A stretch of 64,000 bases of DNA, from the NCBI RefSeq assembly GCF_001659605.2, contig NC_035162.2, positions 13,225,248 through 13,289,247 of the forward strand. Direction: 5' to 3'. The position numbers and the translations under genes were made by a program. The DNA is from Manihot esculenta. Lineage: Eukaryota; Streptophyta; Magnoliopsida; Malpighiales; Euphorbiaceae. The notes beneath the pieces are model-generated. The model searched no databases. It was not told the DNA's origin and worked only from the letters and a program-made list of their open reading frames with translations. Shown in pieces: positions 38,125 to 51,600 of the stretch. Within the stretch, counting starts at the first letter, position 1. Every line of letters starts with the position of its first letter.

Positions 38125-38350
38125 TTTCGGTGGCACCTTCGGCGGCCGAAGGTCCCTTCCAGAGACGAAAGTCATGCAGGTTCGGCGGCAGGTTTGGCGG
38201 CCTAAGCCTCTCTCCAGATCCGAAAGTCTGCTCCAGATCCGAAACACAACTTTCGGGGGCAAAGTTAGGCGGCCAAACCATGCATCCTAGGCAGGTTCGG
38301 CGGCCGAAACCACCTTCGGCGGCCGAAACCACCTTCGGCGGCCGAACCTG
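38125..38350. repeat. Palindromic TTCGGCGGCCGAA cluster, right LTR
   Basis: Same palindrome family as in the left LTR, with a local duplication of the unit AACCACCTTCGGCGGCCGA. Two more copies lie near 39073 and 39146. Confidence 0.9.
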
Positions 38351-39361
38351 AGTTCATCCAAAACTCAGCCTCTTATGCATACAAGCCTCCCAAGCCTTCC
38401 AAACACCCCAAACAAGCACCCAACCTTTTAAAAACATGCATAAACCCATAACCATGCACAAAGGAGCTTAAACAAGCTTAAACTCCAACAAAGAACATCA
38501 TAAAGCATACATAAATAGCTTATGACCCACATAAGCGAAAACCATCAAAACTACTCAAAACCTCACTTGCTCTCTCCCAATCATGCATACACTCTCCCAC
38601 ATGCATAAAGGGGCATAATGTAACATAAACTCCTCAACACAACATCACATAACATACATTGGGCATACAATCCACATAAACCTAAACATGCATAGCTACC
38701 CTTACTCAACCATCAAAACATCTTTAAACTTACTTAAAACTTCATTAAAACACAAGGAAAGCAAGGATCTACACTTACCTCGTGAAGATCGAGGGGTGGT
38801 ACGATCCCTAACTCGGAGGTGTGGAGGATCCAAGCTCCAAAAGCCTCCAAGCTCCCAAAACTCCTATTTAAGCTTCAAAACTTCAAAACAAGGGTAGAAC
38901 TCATGAAAACTTAAGGGATGGGTAGAGAAAGCATGAAAACGACTAAAGGAGAGTATAACTCACCTGAGCTCGAGAATGGGGAGAAAACTCGCCCATTTCC
39001 GATCTGAGGGCTCTTTATAGGTGGCCTGGTCAAAGACCTTCGGCAGCCTAACGTGCCCCCTAAACTCATGCATGTTCGGCGGCCGAACTTGAGGTTCGTT
39101 CAAACAAAGCTTTCGGAGGCCAAAAGCGCTCCCGAAACCTTCCCATGTTCGGCGGCCGAACCTGGCAAATACCTCCTTGGTCTTTTCTTTTCAAAACTCA
39201 ATTCTTTTTCATTTAAAACCATAAAATCACGCGAAAACATTTTAGAAACACATTTTACCCCTCTAGAAGCCTCTGACATCTTCAGAATTCCAGATTCCAA
39301 CAGAGATTCCGCCGGAAGGTAGGGATTTCGATGCCGGAATCTAGCCGGGTATTACAATTTT

Positions 39362-42119
39362 ACTGAATTTATAAACCGTCAATAGTTTTAAAAGAAAATA
39401 TAAAAAGAATTATATGATTTCACTTATTTTTATTTTAAATTTTATAATTTAATTCTTATTAAAATAGTATATAATCATATTGTTATTTTACAATTTAATT
39501 TTTATTAAAATAATACATAATTATATTGTTAGTAAATAGTAGTAATTTTTTAACGCTATTAAAAAGTGCTGATACGATAATTAAAATATAGTAAAAGTAT
39601 AAATAAATAAATAGTAGTTTTATTTATTTTTATTTTAAAATTTGTGATTTAATTTATATTAAATTAATATTTTATTATATAATTTTTATATCAATAATTT
39701 TAACAACATTTAACAGCAAAATATCATATATATTATTTTAATATAAATTAAATACATGTTTTTTTTTACTTTTCCTAAATATTTAACTACAGGATATAGG
39801 GTTTCCAGTTAAAAATTTAGACAGTTGATTTTATGCAAAATAATTTTATTTATTGGTGAAAATATTTTACAAAATAATAATTTATTTTATTTTTAATGTT
39901 TTACTTTGAAATTTGTATTTCAATTTATGTCAAAATAATATATATAATATTATTATTAATGTTAATTTTTAAATATCATTAAGAATATTAATATAAAAAT
40001 TATATTACAATATGCTAATTAAATATAAATTGAAATACATACTTTTAAAATGAAAATAAGTAAAATTATAAAATATTTTTTTATATATATTTTTTTTAAA
40101 TTAATATTTATTTTTACTTATAATATTAAGAAATAGTATCAAAAAATCATCGTTATTTACTAACAATACGATATTATAGATATTATTTTAATACAAATTA
40201 AAGTATAAACTTTAAAAAATACTGTGTGCTGAGATGTCCATCAAGTTTTTAATTAATATTATGGATCAATAAAGAGACAGGTAGATATAGATTCATAAAT
40301 TTAAATTAATTTATATTTACAATAATTAGTATATAATTAATGATAAGAAATTTGAAAATTTACAATTAATAGACCAACGGGTTTAGTAAAAATATATCTG
40401 AAATTAATAAATTTTATTTATAAATTGAATTTTATTGGCTTAGTTTTATTTATCTAATTAGATTTAGTGCTTATTTTTTCACATATTCTACTGAAAAATA
40501 TTTTTATACTTTTTTAGTGTTTGAAACATTAAAAAAATTTAGTTAATAAAAATTATTTTTTATAAAAAAGTAAATCATTTTTAAAAAAATTAAAATATAA
40601 TTTTTCACACTTTAAAATAATAAAATATCTATATATAAATTTATTAATGAATTTTATTTTTAAATTAAAATTAAATAATAAATAATAAATAATAACTTAT
40701 TTTATTAAAAAATACTTTTTCAAATACAAATTATTTTTTATAAATAAACGGTTTTACTTTTTTTTTGTTTTTGTTTTATATAACGTGGAACACTGAAATA
40801 AAATTTATAAATTAATTAAAGTTTTTAGCACCATAGATAATATAAAAGGATATTTAAAAATATAATATTAAAAGAATTCTACATGTTCTAAAATATTTTT
40901 CCTTAAATTCTTTTATTTAGGAAATGTTCCAACATGATACTTTATTCCTTTTTTAGTACAGAATTGGGGATATAGAAATTTAAACTTGAATTTCCTATAT
41001 TAAGTAATATGTATTTTTTTTTTGAATTGGAAAGTAATATGTATTTATTCACTGCATTAAGTTAGAATAAACACCTCATTCATTTTTTATACCATAAAAT
41101 AAATAAAAATCAATCAATTTATTTTTTAATTAATCTAAAATTAAATTAAAATTTTATAATAACGTATTAAATTTAATTATTTATTACTATATAACTAAAT
41201 TATTAGTTGAATATTAGAGTAATTGTTATAAACCATAATTACTATATGTTTATTTTCTTTTCTTAAATTTAGTCAATCACAGCATAATTTTTTAAATCGT
41301 ATTCACTTTTAATTTCATAAAAAATATTTATTTGCCTTTTTTTTAGTTATGTATTTTAAATCATTCAATATTTTTTTTATATATAACAGTGTATTCATTA
41401 ATTTTTCAGTACATTTATATTGAGAAAAATTAAAATTTATTAATAAAAATAATTTAGTGATAAAATAAAAAAAGAAGAAGATATATTAAAAATATAATTT
41501 TATTATATTAATTATATTTTACAGATGATGTGAGAAGCATAATAGCTTTTATCTGCATAAAAAAGATATCGAGAAGCAGGGCAATTTAGTAATATTAGAA
41601 GTCAAAAGATTCCCTAATTTGATTAAAGATTAAGAATAAACAACTAAAATTCATGAAATGTGCATCCTTAATTATTGTTTAATTAAATAAAAAAATATTA
41701 TCCTTAAGTACTATAACAATAATGATTAATTAAATTTCCTGGGCACCTAATTAAATGTCAATGATAATTATACGACTAAAATGCCCTCAACGACGACACG
41801 TGTCAAAAAGGTAGGACACCGAGTTGGAGGAGACGAGTTCTACCTAATCACTAATCAAATAGTAAAAGTATTTCGATAAATTGTTCTCTCTCTCTCTTTC
41901 TCTCTCTCAGCGGCAAAAAGCCTTTCGCTTTTCTCTTTTCCGTGCGACGTGCGTCCTATTTTTCCTTTGATAAACCAATTAAGCAATTCCTTCTCCGTAT
42001 TTTTATTTTGTTATTTATATTAAAAAAAAAAGAGGGAACTGTTTGGATGGAAAACGAAATCAATAAATAAATGAATAAAACTCTCCTCCAACGGCTTTAA
42101 ATTCTGTCTATCTGCTCAG
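39362..42119. other. AT-rich intergenic region and SDG8 promoter
   Basis: No gene is seen. The region up to about 41750 is AT-rich. The final 400 bp hold a G-box palindrome, a CT-rich tract (41883-41910) and the likely SDG8 transcription start. A candidate 5'UTR exon ends at 42119 with CAG|GTATTT. Confidence 0.55.
41795..41804. promoter_or_regulatory. G-box palindrome GACACGTGTC
   Basis: This perfect 10-bp palindrome with the CACGTG core lies upstream of the presumed SDG8 leader. G-boxes bind bZIP and bHLH factors; its use here is inference. Confidence 0.5.
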
Positions 42120-42514
42120 GTATTTGCTTCTCTGATTGTGTTTTTCTCGCACTCTTTTTAATTTTTTTTGTTTTATTTTAATTTTCGGTGCTCAATGTGT
42201 GTTTGTATGTATATGCATTCAAGTGGTGCTTTGTTTTCTGTATATGCATTATCCTGTAAAATCTGAGATAGGGTTTTTGCTTGTGCAGAGAGCGCGGAAT
42301 CTAGGGCTGTCGTCTTCTTTAGTTGTTTTTTTTTTAATTATCTGGCTGTTGTTGACCCAGGTATTCTTTTATTGTTGTTGTTTCTGTTGTGAAGAAGATG
42401 GTGAATAAAATTTTGAGGTTAGGGTTTTATTGACTGGGGGTCGTTGGGATTATGCATTGTCAATTTACTACTGTTTTGATGATTTTTGTGATGTTTCCAT
42501 TGATGGGTATGCAG
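42120..42514 (+). other. Probable 5'UTR intron of SDG8
   Basis: The donor is CAG|GTATTTGC at 42119/42120 and the acceptor TATGCAG at 42514. The next exon begins with TAA in the SDG8 frame, so nothing upstream can be coding through this acceptor and the intron lies in the leader. Other donors, for example CAG|GTATTC near 42360, are possible. Confidence 0.5.
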
Positions 42515-42670
42515 TAATTGGTAAAACAAATTGATAGAACTTTGATATGCTCGTGTGAGAACTCGCTCGAGGTCCACGAATCTTTGCACCAGGCTGCTGT
42601 GGAGCAGCATGTGTGCTTGATAGAAAATTCTGATTCTGAAAATCTGCCTTTATTAGAGGCTGGTTTAGAT

Positions 42671-45600
42671 ATGACTGATCATAATGTGGCATCCACTAGT
42701 GCGCTGGATCAGTGCCTAAATTTATCTCAAAAAGATAATGCTGGTTCTCTGAGCTCTGGTGATTTTACAGAGGCTGCATCTGTTGATATGGGAATTGGAT
42801 TGGTGTGTGACAGTGGAGATATCATTGGTTTGGTGCCAGGGAAATCATCAGAGGATGATTTTGGTGTTGCTGGTGGTTATTTTAATGGAAGGCAAAGCGG
42901 AATTGATGATTGCAATGTGGAAATTGATGGATTGTGTATGGAAAAAGTTGGGTCTAGCAATTATAATGGTGGATTAATAAATTCATTGGAGAACTGTGAA
43001 AGGTCTCTGGAATTGAGGAATTCTGATCGACTGCACGAACAGAAGGATGACTGGAGTGGCAGTGTTCAAGGGGATACAGAAGAGAAAAGTGCTGGTTTGG
43101 CTGCAACAGGGACTGATTTTTGTAACCAAATGCTGTCTTCATCAGACTGTGAAATTCCTGTGGAAATTAGATCTCTGAATGCCTTGCCTAGAAATAGGGC
43201 TGAACCGGACAAGGAGGATAGTGTTGCCTCTTTGGAAGGGGTTAAGGAGGTCGTAGAAAATAAAAGCATAGGTTTATCCAGGGTGGAAACTGAAAATCAC
43301 CATGGGAAGCTATCAGAACTGGTACCAAGAATAGGTGCACTGTGTAATTGTAACAATCCCTCTGCAGAAGAGGTTACAGAGGTTATGAAGGATGAAAGCA
43401 ACGCTTTACCTGTCATAGATGCTACTATTCATGACAATTTGTCTTCTTGTCAAAATGCTGCTACGTCCTTGGAATTAATGCCTACAATTGGTTCTCCAGA
43501 AAAAAATATCCAGCAGGATAAGCAGAACGATGGTGGGCTTTTTAGGGCACCCTTTGAGCAAGGGGTTACTGAAAAAGAAAATGATCTTTTAGCAGGTGTA
43601 AAATCTACTACTAATAACCAAATATTGTCTTCATTAGATGATAAAATGTGCATGAAATCAGACTTTGTGGATTATTGCCAACAAAGTGACATGGAGGCAA
43701 AGATTACCAGCAGTTTATCCTTGGAGAGGGCTGTGGATGCGAATGATGATGTTTTAACCATGATGGAATCTGATGGATGCACCCAGAAAGCACTGAACAG
43801 CATTGAAATGCCTAGAGAATTATCTGTTACAGGTCCTGTGGTGAGTATTTGTGTTAGGCAGAATGATCAGAGAAAAGGTGAAGATGTCAATTGTCATACA
43901 GCAGAAAGGGTTCCAAGAGATAATTTGAAGAGAAGTGATGTTGATCAAAGCATCCAGGCGACCTTAGAGAATTTAGTTACGGATGGCTCACTGGGTAGCT
44001 GTGACCAGAAGAATGAGCAAAGAAATGATAGGAGTGTTTATGGACCTTCTATGGAAAGAACGCCAGATGTTGTGGAAGAGGAAAGTGATGTTACAACTGA
44101 AATGAAGGTTGAAACTCATGGCCTGAAATTTTGTGTGGTAGCAGATGCCCATGATTTGAAGGATGATTCACCTGAGATATCTCCCCGCACTCTGCAGTCA
44201 TGGCAGGCCTTTGATGTTGCTGAGAATGGTTCTTATAATAAGTTGGATGTACCAAATCGTTTAGAGAATGTTGTCTTTGGTAACATTTATTCTAGCAGTG
44301 CAGCTGACCCTTCTGAACAGATAGATAATGAAGGGAAGGACTGTGCTGGAAATGATGGTCTTTCTAAAACCGCATGTCCTGACATTGGCTCAGCATCTTC
44401 TAGAAGGAGCAATAGAAAATGTAAATCTGGCCAGAAGACTCAGACAGCGAAAAGAGCTGCAAGGAAAGGCAAGAACAAAGGCAAAGTACGAGACTTTCAG
44501 ATCTTCAAGGCTGAAAGAAGGAAGAGAAGCTGTTTCTCCAAGCCAGCTCGCTCGTCTAATTGGGGATCATTAGGGAATATTACCCAATTTTTTGAGCAAA
44601 GTAATGGGCTGGAGTTCAATGAAATTCTGAATCATGAAAGCCAAACAAAAAATGGTGGGGGAAGTGGAAAAATGAGTAGAAAGTGGAAGGGTAGTCGGGC
44701 TGGTGGAAGTTCCCGACAGTCTAGTGGGAAAAAACATGCTTTGACTAGCAGTATTCGCCTTAAAGTTAAAGTGGGAAAAGAAGTTGCCCAAAACAGTCTG
44801 AACATTATGGTCCCAGAAGTAATTGATACCTCAGTATCTGCTGCTTGTGGTGTTAGGGAATTTGACATCAAGTCATATCAAGGGACCAGTTTTGGAATTC
44901 CAAATTTTGCCAATGGCATTAAAGATAAAATGAGGCAAGAGGAGACTGAAGATCAGCTACAATGTTCTGGAAATAAGCTGGAGGAGGCAAAAATATACTC
45001 AGATGCTTCTATTTCAGATTTACATGTAGCAGAAAATGACTTGCATGGCACTTTGACTTCCGGGAAGTCAGTTGCAGATGCTCCTGGGGATTATATTGTA
45101 GTCTCCTCTCATGTGGAGGTTGAAGCATTGGGAGAAGTAGTTGAGAAGAGGTATACAGATCCAGAAACTTCACCGGATTCGGAAGTTATCAATTTGGTTC
45201 CTGAAGGCCAAGTTAATTCAAGATGTCAAGAAGATTTCCCTGATGCTGTTTTTACCTCTTCGAAGGTTTTTGTTGCTACTGGAGTTGTTACTTGCAGTAA
45301 CAGAGGAAAGAAGAAGGATAGACTTACCCATGCCAGTGACTGTTCTCTGGAAGATATATCTCCTGATGTGGCAAGTGTAAACAATGTCAAAGCAACAAAG
45401 AAGCGTGGCAGCAGGCAGAGAAAAGGCAATGAATTTCTGTCTAATGAGATTCATATTTCTCCTACTGGAGTAAATGCTTCTAGTAGCTCTTCAATCAGTA
45501 AGGAATTTTCTGGGGAACAGTTACATTTGTCAAGAGAGACTGGACATGGTGTCGCCAAAGAGGATTTGCAAGCAGAAGTTAGTGCAGAAACTAAAATATG

Positions 45601-48600
45601 TTCTGGCGTGGATGTTGTGCATAGGTTGTCAGAATCACAGAATTCAAACAAGCTGCTTCCTTCATCTAAATCCAAGGGGCGACAACTTCCAAGAAAATCT
45701 GGAGTGGGGAAGGGAAGGGCCAAAGTCTCTGACAAAGCAAGAAGCAAGAGTGTTAATGGTTTTAGACATAAAGGAAGTAAACAGAAGTCAATTAATAAGA
45801 ACAAAATCAAGGAGAAGAATGATTGTGATCATGTTGTTTGCACAGCAGAAGATGATCTAGAAACAAGTAAGAGATAATTTATTTTGCATATTTAATTGTT
45901 TAGTAATTTTATAATTCATTTCTTCTTTTATCTTTTGGATAATCATTTCTAGCATACAAAAGGTTAATGCTAGTTATGTTTCAAATTTATTGTTGCTGCA
46001 GCAAATTGTATTGCTGATGATTATGGAAAAAGCAATCCTGGTGACAGTGTTGCATCCATAGGTGTAGCTAATTTACACATGGCATCAAATGATGTAATGG
46101 AGCAGCATGTACCAGCGGATAATGCTTGGGTGCGCTGTGATGATTGTCATAAATGGCGACGCATTCCTGTTGCACTTGTAGATTCTATTGGTCAAACAAA
46201 TTGCCAATGGTATACTTTCTGACCATTTAATCTATCTTGCAAAATTTTCTTTCATATGGTTTTACATATATACTCTCCCCCCAACCGGAAAAAAGTTTAT
46301 ATTAATTGTTGAGAAATAGCTGTTAGAATAGTTGCTTGTTCTAGTGGCTTTGGATTTAAACTTTAAAGATAAAATATCTTAGTCAATTTTTAACAACTAT
46401 ACCTTTATATTTGTGTTTATTTAAGTTCACTTAAATGGATGAGATCAGTTTATCCTATTGGGTGTGAAATGAGTACCCAATGACCTTGTCCAATCAATAG
46501 TAATTGCAACTGTAATATCAACCTACTTATTAAACTTGGGAATTGGGATTCCAATTGGAGGCTTGGGTTTGAAGCACCTGGGATGCGGAGAGCTACGCCA
46601 CTCCCTCTTCATTCTCTCCCAATTCATAGAGCTCTATTGTTGGACTTGAAACCACGCTTCTCAAGCTGTCAAAATTTGATGTACTCTCTTATTAATCATG
46701 TATTAGAGAGAACTTATTTTCGGCCCTCCTACCTTCCCTCCTGCAAAACTCTTTCCCATCATGCTCTCTAAAATCATGAATTGTGTTTCTTTGTTGATTT
46801 GAAGGATGTGCAAGGACAACTTCGATACAGCCTTTGCTGATTGCTCAATCCCCCAGGAGAAGTCAAATGCAGAAATTAATGCAGAGTTGGGCATATCGGA
46901 TGCTGATGAAGATGCCTATGATATCCCTTCAAAGAACAAGGGATTAGAATGTAAAAGTAAAACAGGTTTGCAATGTATAAGATTGACACTGCTTTAGGGC
47001 TTCAACCATTTTTTGTAATCTTCTGACGTGATTCTTTTAATATGTTTTCAGTTTCCAAAGAGCATGAATTTACACGCATTTCTACTAATCAATTTCTGCA
47101 CCGTAGCCGTAAGACTCTGACTATTGATGAGGTCTGAATTAGACTCTCTGTTTTCCATCTCACTGTTATGAAACTTACATTTGAACTCCTTATGGTTGTC
47201 TCTAGATCTATGATCAAGTGGTATTTTTTTAATAAATATTAGTAATCAGGAAAGTACTAAGCTTCATCTCAATTGAAAATTGTGAATTTGGTGTTGGAGC
47301 AAGTTGGATTTTCTTAGACGTTATGGGCTTTTAAGGTGTTGGAATGTCTTGGTGAACCTGGCTTGTTACCACTCTATATGGAAAATTAGGAAACTTTGAG
47401 AAAAATTAGCTACTCTTTATATTTCTAAATGGGGCTTTAATTCTTCAAGTGGTCTAGATTGATGTGTATCTGATGGATTAATTACTTTTCGAATGATGTT
47501 GTCAATTGAGAAAAGAATTTGATAGTGCCAGCTTAGCTGGAAGATAAATTGCTCATTCAAACTGATTAAAAGAAGTCATATGGAAATATGGTTCCTGTGT
47601 GCAATATATCAGATTCAAAATAAACACAAGAGTCATATATTCTTGCTATTTTTATTTCAATTATTTTTCTTTTCAATCTGTACTTCTTCACTGTTTTATT
47701 TTCAGGATATTTCTTTTTGTTTTTTGTCTTTTTTATATGCATAATAGTAGATATAGTTAGTTTTTCTGGAATTATGTATTATATTTTGACCTTGTTTTTA
47801 ACTTGTAAGATTAACTTTGTTATTTTCTTGTTGATCTGTGTTTTCTAATTTATTTTATTCTATAAATTTTAAGCAGATAATGGTGTGTCATTGCAAACCA
47901 CCTCTAGATGGTGGTTTAGGTTGTGGAGATGAATGCTTGAATCGAATACTTAACATTGAATGTGTTCAAGGCACCTGTCCATGTGGTGATTTTTGTTCAA
48001 ATCAACAGGTACAATTGTTTAGGATTTATCCTTTGTGTGTGTGTACTTGTGTATAAAGTTTATGAAGATCATAATTTTTGTTTGTCTAAAATTCTTTGTA
48101 GTTCCAAAAGCATAATTATGCCAAAATGAAGTGGGATCGATGTGGCAAGAAGGGTTTTGGCCTACGATTGGAAGAGGCTGTTTCCAAAGGGCAATTTCTA
48201 ATTGAATATGTTGGAGAGGTAACTTTTTTCCAGTGGTTTTATTGGAGAATCTCATTATTAGAAAAGAAAAAAAAGGAACTATCGATTAGGGCATGAATCC
48301 AATTTAAAGATAGTGACAGTCTTCCATTGATATCTGATTATTTACTTATAGCATCTCCCATCCCCACAGGATCCTATTTTACCACTTGATTTTATATTTT
48401 TTTTCTTTGTTTGTAATACTTTCAATTTTAATTATACTAATATAAAAATGTTAATTTTAATATAAAAAATTGTATATATCTAATATGTATATATTATATG
48501 AATTACACATTAGGTTCCTGCTGGCATTGCTGCAGGGATCCCTGTATTATGCAGGGATACTTCTCATCCCTACCCCGTGAGAAGAAAAAGCCGAGATTGG

Positions 48601-51600
48601 GGCAAATCCTCAGGGAATTGTGGATTCGCACCCCATTACCATCCCTACACTTCCTATTCACAATGTGCTTGCATGCAAATGTGAATACGTTTCTGCAAGT
48701 ATTTTAATATATAATTTGTTTGTTTTTTCCTTATAATATGTTGTCTTCCAGGTGCTTGATGTGCATACTTATGCAGCACGGCAGCGGGAGTATGCTTCTA
48801 AGAGTCACAAGCATTTCTACTTCATGACATTGGATGGCAGTGAGGTTGGTCTGCGCTTCTATAGTCTTTTTTCTTTTTACTGTCAGTTTTGGTTATAAGC
48901 AACAGCAATGTGTTAGCTAGAAAATGCTCTAATGAGTTTTGGAAACTTCTGGTGGAAGTTGTTTGACCTTCAGGCTTCATACGCGTAACTATACCATCTG
49001 TTGCAATAACTGAAGAGGTTTTAATATTTGGTTTAAATTTGTTAAGAGGTACCTGTACCTGTACCTGGTTTTGGGTGCAAACTCTCAGATTATGTGGAGA
49101 TTAGAGATATATGTTATATATTTTTAAATTCACACTATAGAATTGAAAATGCCAGGTAATCATAATCACATGAATAATCTCCTTGCTGATAAAATTGACA
49201 TACTTTACCAATTGGACATATTTGAATTAAATATCTACATCAACTCCAACTGAATATCAAAGAGTAGCTAAGATGGCAAGAAGGTATAATTGGTTATAAT
49301 CTTTGTTGTCATAATGTTTATCTTTCTGATGCTTGAATTCTTAAGTTGTTGAAGGCCCATATCATAAAGCATTAGCAACAAGCTTAGCCTCAAACTAGTC
49401 GGGGTTAGCTATATGGATCATTTTTCGCCATTAAACTTTATTTGAGACCAATTCTGCATCAATATTAAAAATTGGAGATCTTTTGATGCTACTTTCTTTC
49501 ATATTGTTTTACGGCTCCACCTTTCCCTCTTCACTCAATCCTTCCACGGTTCCACTACTATATGCTATGTTACTTAGACTTGGATACAGGTGTTGGAAAT
49601 GGATACTTGTCTGTATATGGGAATTGTTAACTTCCTAAATAAAACTTGTGGATATGGAGATAAGTTTAGATACCGGTGCTGAGATACATTATATAAATTA
49701 ACTAGACTAGATTCACTTATATATGTATGCATATCACATTTTCTTCCACTTATGCCAAAAATCTTGACATACTTCCTGTGCTTGATTTCCATATTGTGCA
49801 TGTGGTTGGGTAGTTGTAATGAAGCATTAATACAGATTGTATTAGTTTTTATATCATGTACTTTAATCTGAATATGCTGATTAGATGTTTTGTCCTTTAT
49901 TTTCCTTAAAGATGGGTAGGTTCTTTCTAATTATCTTCCTATAATTTCTTATTCCCTGAATCTATGTTTCCTATTCTTTCAGGTTATAGATGCTTGTGCA
50001 AAGGGAAATTTGGGGCGATTCATTAACCATAGTTGTGATCCAAATTGCCGTACTGAAAAGGTGATTGATTTGCATATCTGCTTCTCACTATTATATGAAA
50101 TTTCCATTTTGTGTTTATTATAATTCTGTATTCTCAAACTTCAAAGGAAACTATTTTTACTTTTAATTTATATTTTCACTTTTTATGCACTGCTTGTTGA
50201 AGGCTGGATTTGTTTCTTTGTGCTGAAATTTAGTTTCTCTTTTGCTTTTCTTCTAGCATACTCCTCTTTTTTCTTGATATTTTTGTCTCTTCCAAGAAAA
50301 ATGGTTTATAAAAATGCAGTGTTTCTCCTTGTATTACTTTATCTCAATGTACTTGCTACAACTACTAACAGGGTAGAATGTTGTTACTAACTTGGTCACT
50401 TTGTAGGATTTATGAAATACTATCTTAGTTTACTTAAATACCATGTATTCATAATCCGTTCGCATGCTTGAATGTTTTTCCTGTTGCTCTTGAACTTCTA
50501 TTTTCATAAATTTCATTTTTATCTCTATAAAACTCTCTCTACATTAAAAGTTTGTGTTATTGTTAAATTTTTGGTGAACAGTGGGTGGTCAATGGAGAAA
50601 TCTGTATTGGATTATTTGCATTGAGGGATATTAAGAAGGTATGTTCATACTCTGTATTAATTAATGTAGTTGATCTATTGTACTTCTCCAAACCAGTTTG
50701 CAATGATTGTAGTTTTTCCCACCTGAATTCTGCATAACTGTGAAAGCAATTTGACTAATTTTAATTGCAGCTCTTGATGGTCAAGGAAATGATTCTGGAA
50801 CTTTGCGCTTTTGGTGCTTTAGTTGTTATTTTATTGTCCTTGTTGCTTTTGATTGTCATGTAAGTGTAGTTTGAGCAACTACCACCTTCCTGTTGCAACA
50901 AACTTTAAAAGAGGAAGTATTAGAATTGAATGTGTGGATAGAATGAATAAAAATAACCTTCTATTTTATCTGATTAAACATGAGAAATACATAAATATGT
51001 TTTGTAGTGGAGAGATGGTTGACCTAGAGTCAAGGATTGGGATTACTTGCTCGACCAGCATAGTTCACATGATGATCATTTTATGTTTAACCATAGAATA
51101 TAAGGAAAGGAATCAGTTTCACATCTGGTGCTGAGGATTGAAGATTGAACTCTGCAGGTTTAGAGCCCCTTTCCAAACTAAACTTATTGATCATGTTACC
51201 AGCCCTACGTTTTGACTAAAAGAAGATTCTATCCTCTTTATGCTTTACTGGCTTTAAGGAAAAAGCCATTGTTCCTCTTGAAGTTGAACAAATATCTCAA
51301 TATCACCTTCGCTTTAGTTGTCCGTCTTTCTTTCTTTATTTCTTTCCTTTTGGTTAAATTCAGTTCTTTTACTAAAGATAGGAGATGTTGCTGGCTTGTA
51401 GTGTTTTAATTCACATTGCAGATTGATTGACATGTTTTTCTTATATCTAGTTATAGTTTTATTTAGAGAACCATAGGAAACATTGCAATGTGTAATACCT
51501 TATCACATGCGTTTGCCATATTGTGGTGTGTTTTATACTTAACCCCTTATCTCTCTTTTCAAATGGAAGCGCGTTGGGCCTTGGGCTTCACAGCAGGGGC

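Larger units (their letters stand above)
31917..39356 (-). mobile_element. Ty3/gypsy LTR retrotransposon, internally deleted
   Basis: The element is 7440 bp, flanked by the 5-bp target duplication ATTTT (31912-31916 and 39357-39361). Two long, highly similar LTRs (31917-34472 and 36834-39356) enclose 2361 bp. Read on the minus strand the LTR begins TGTAATACCCGG and ends TTACA. A primer-binding site resembling initiator-Met tRNA lies beside the right LTR and a polypurine tract beside the left one, so transcription runs right to left. Coding remnants appear in gypsy order: gag, reverse transcriptase, integrase C-terminus. Most of gag, protease, RNase H and integrase is missing and the remnants carry stops, so it cannot move on its own. 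LTR differences are mostly C/T and G/A changes, as expected for methylated DNA. Confidence 0.95.
36834..39356 (-). repeat. 5' LTR of the gypsy element
   Basis: This is the right-hand copy of 2523 bp. It lacks the left-specific segment near 33316-33360 but carries a small extra duplication of a palindrome-containing unit near 38305-38345. It would have served as the promoter LTR. Confidence 0.95.

Noticed and set aside
42518..42670. N-terminal extension of SDG8 starting at TTG (42518)
   Set aside because: TTG is not a normal plant start and an in-frame stop precedes it directly. The first in-frame ATG is 42671.
46440..46800. Open frames in SDG8 introns (46583-46771, 51488-51679, 54501-54854)
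   Set aside because: They lie between well-supported exons and match no protein family. They are likely old repeat fragments.
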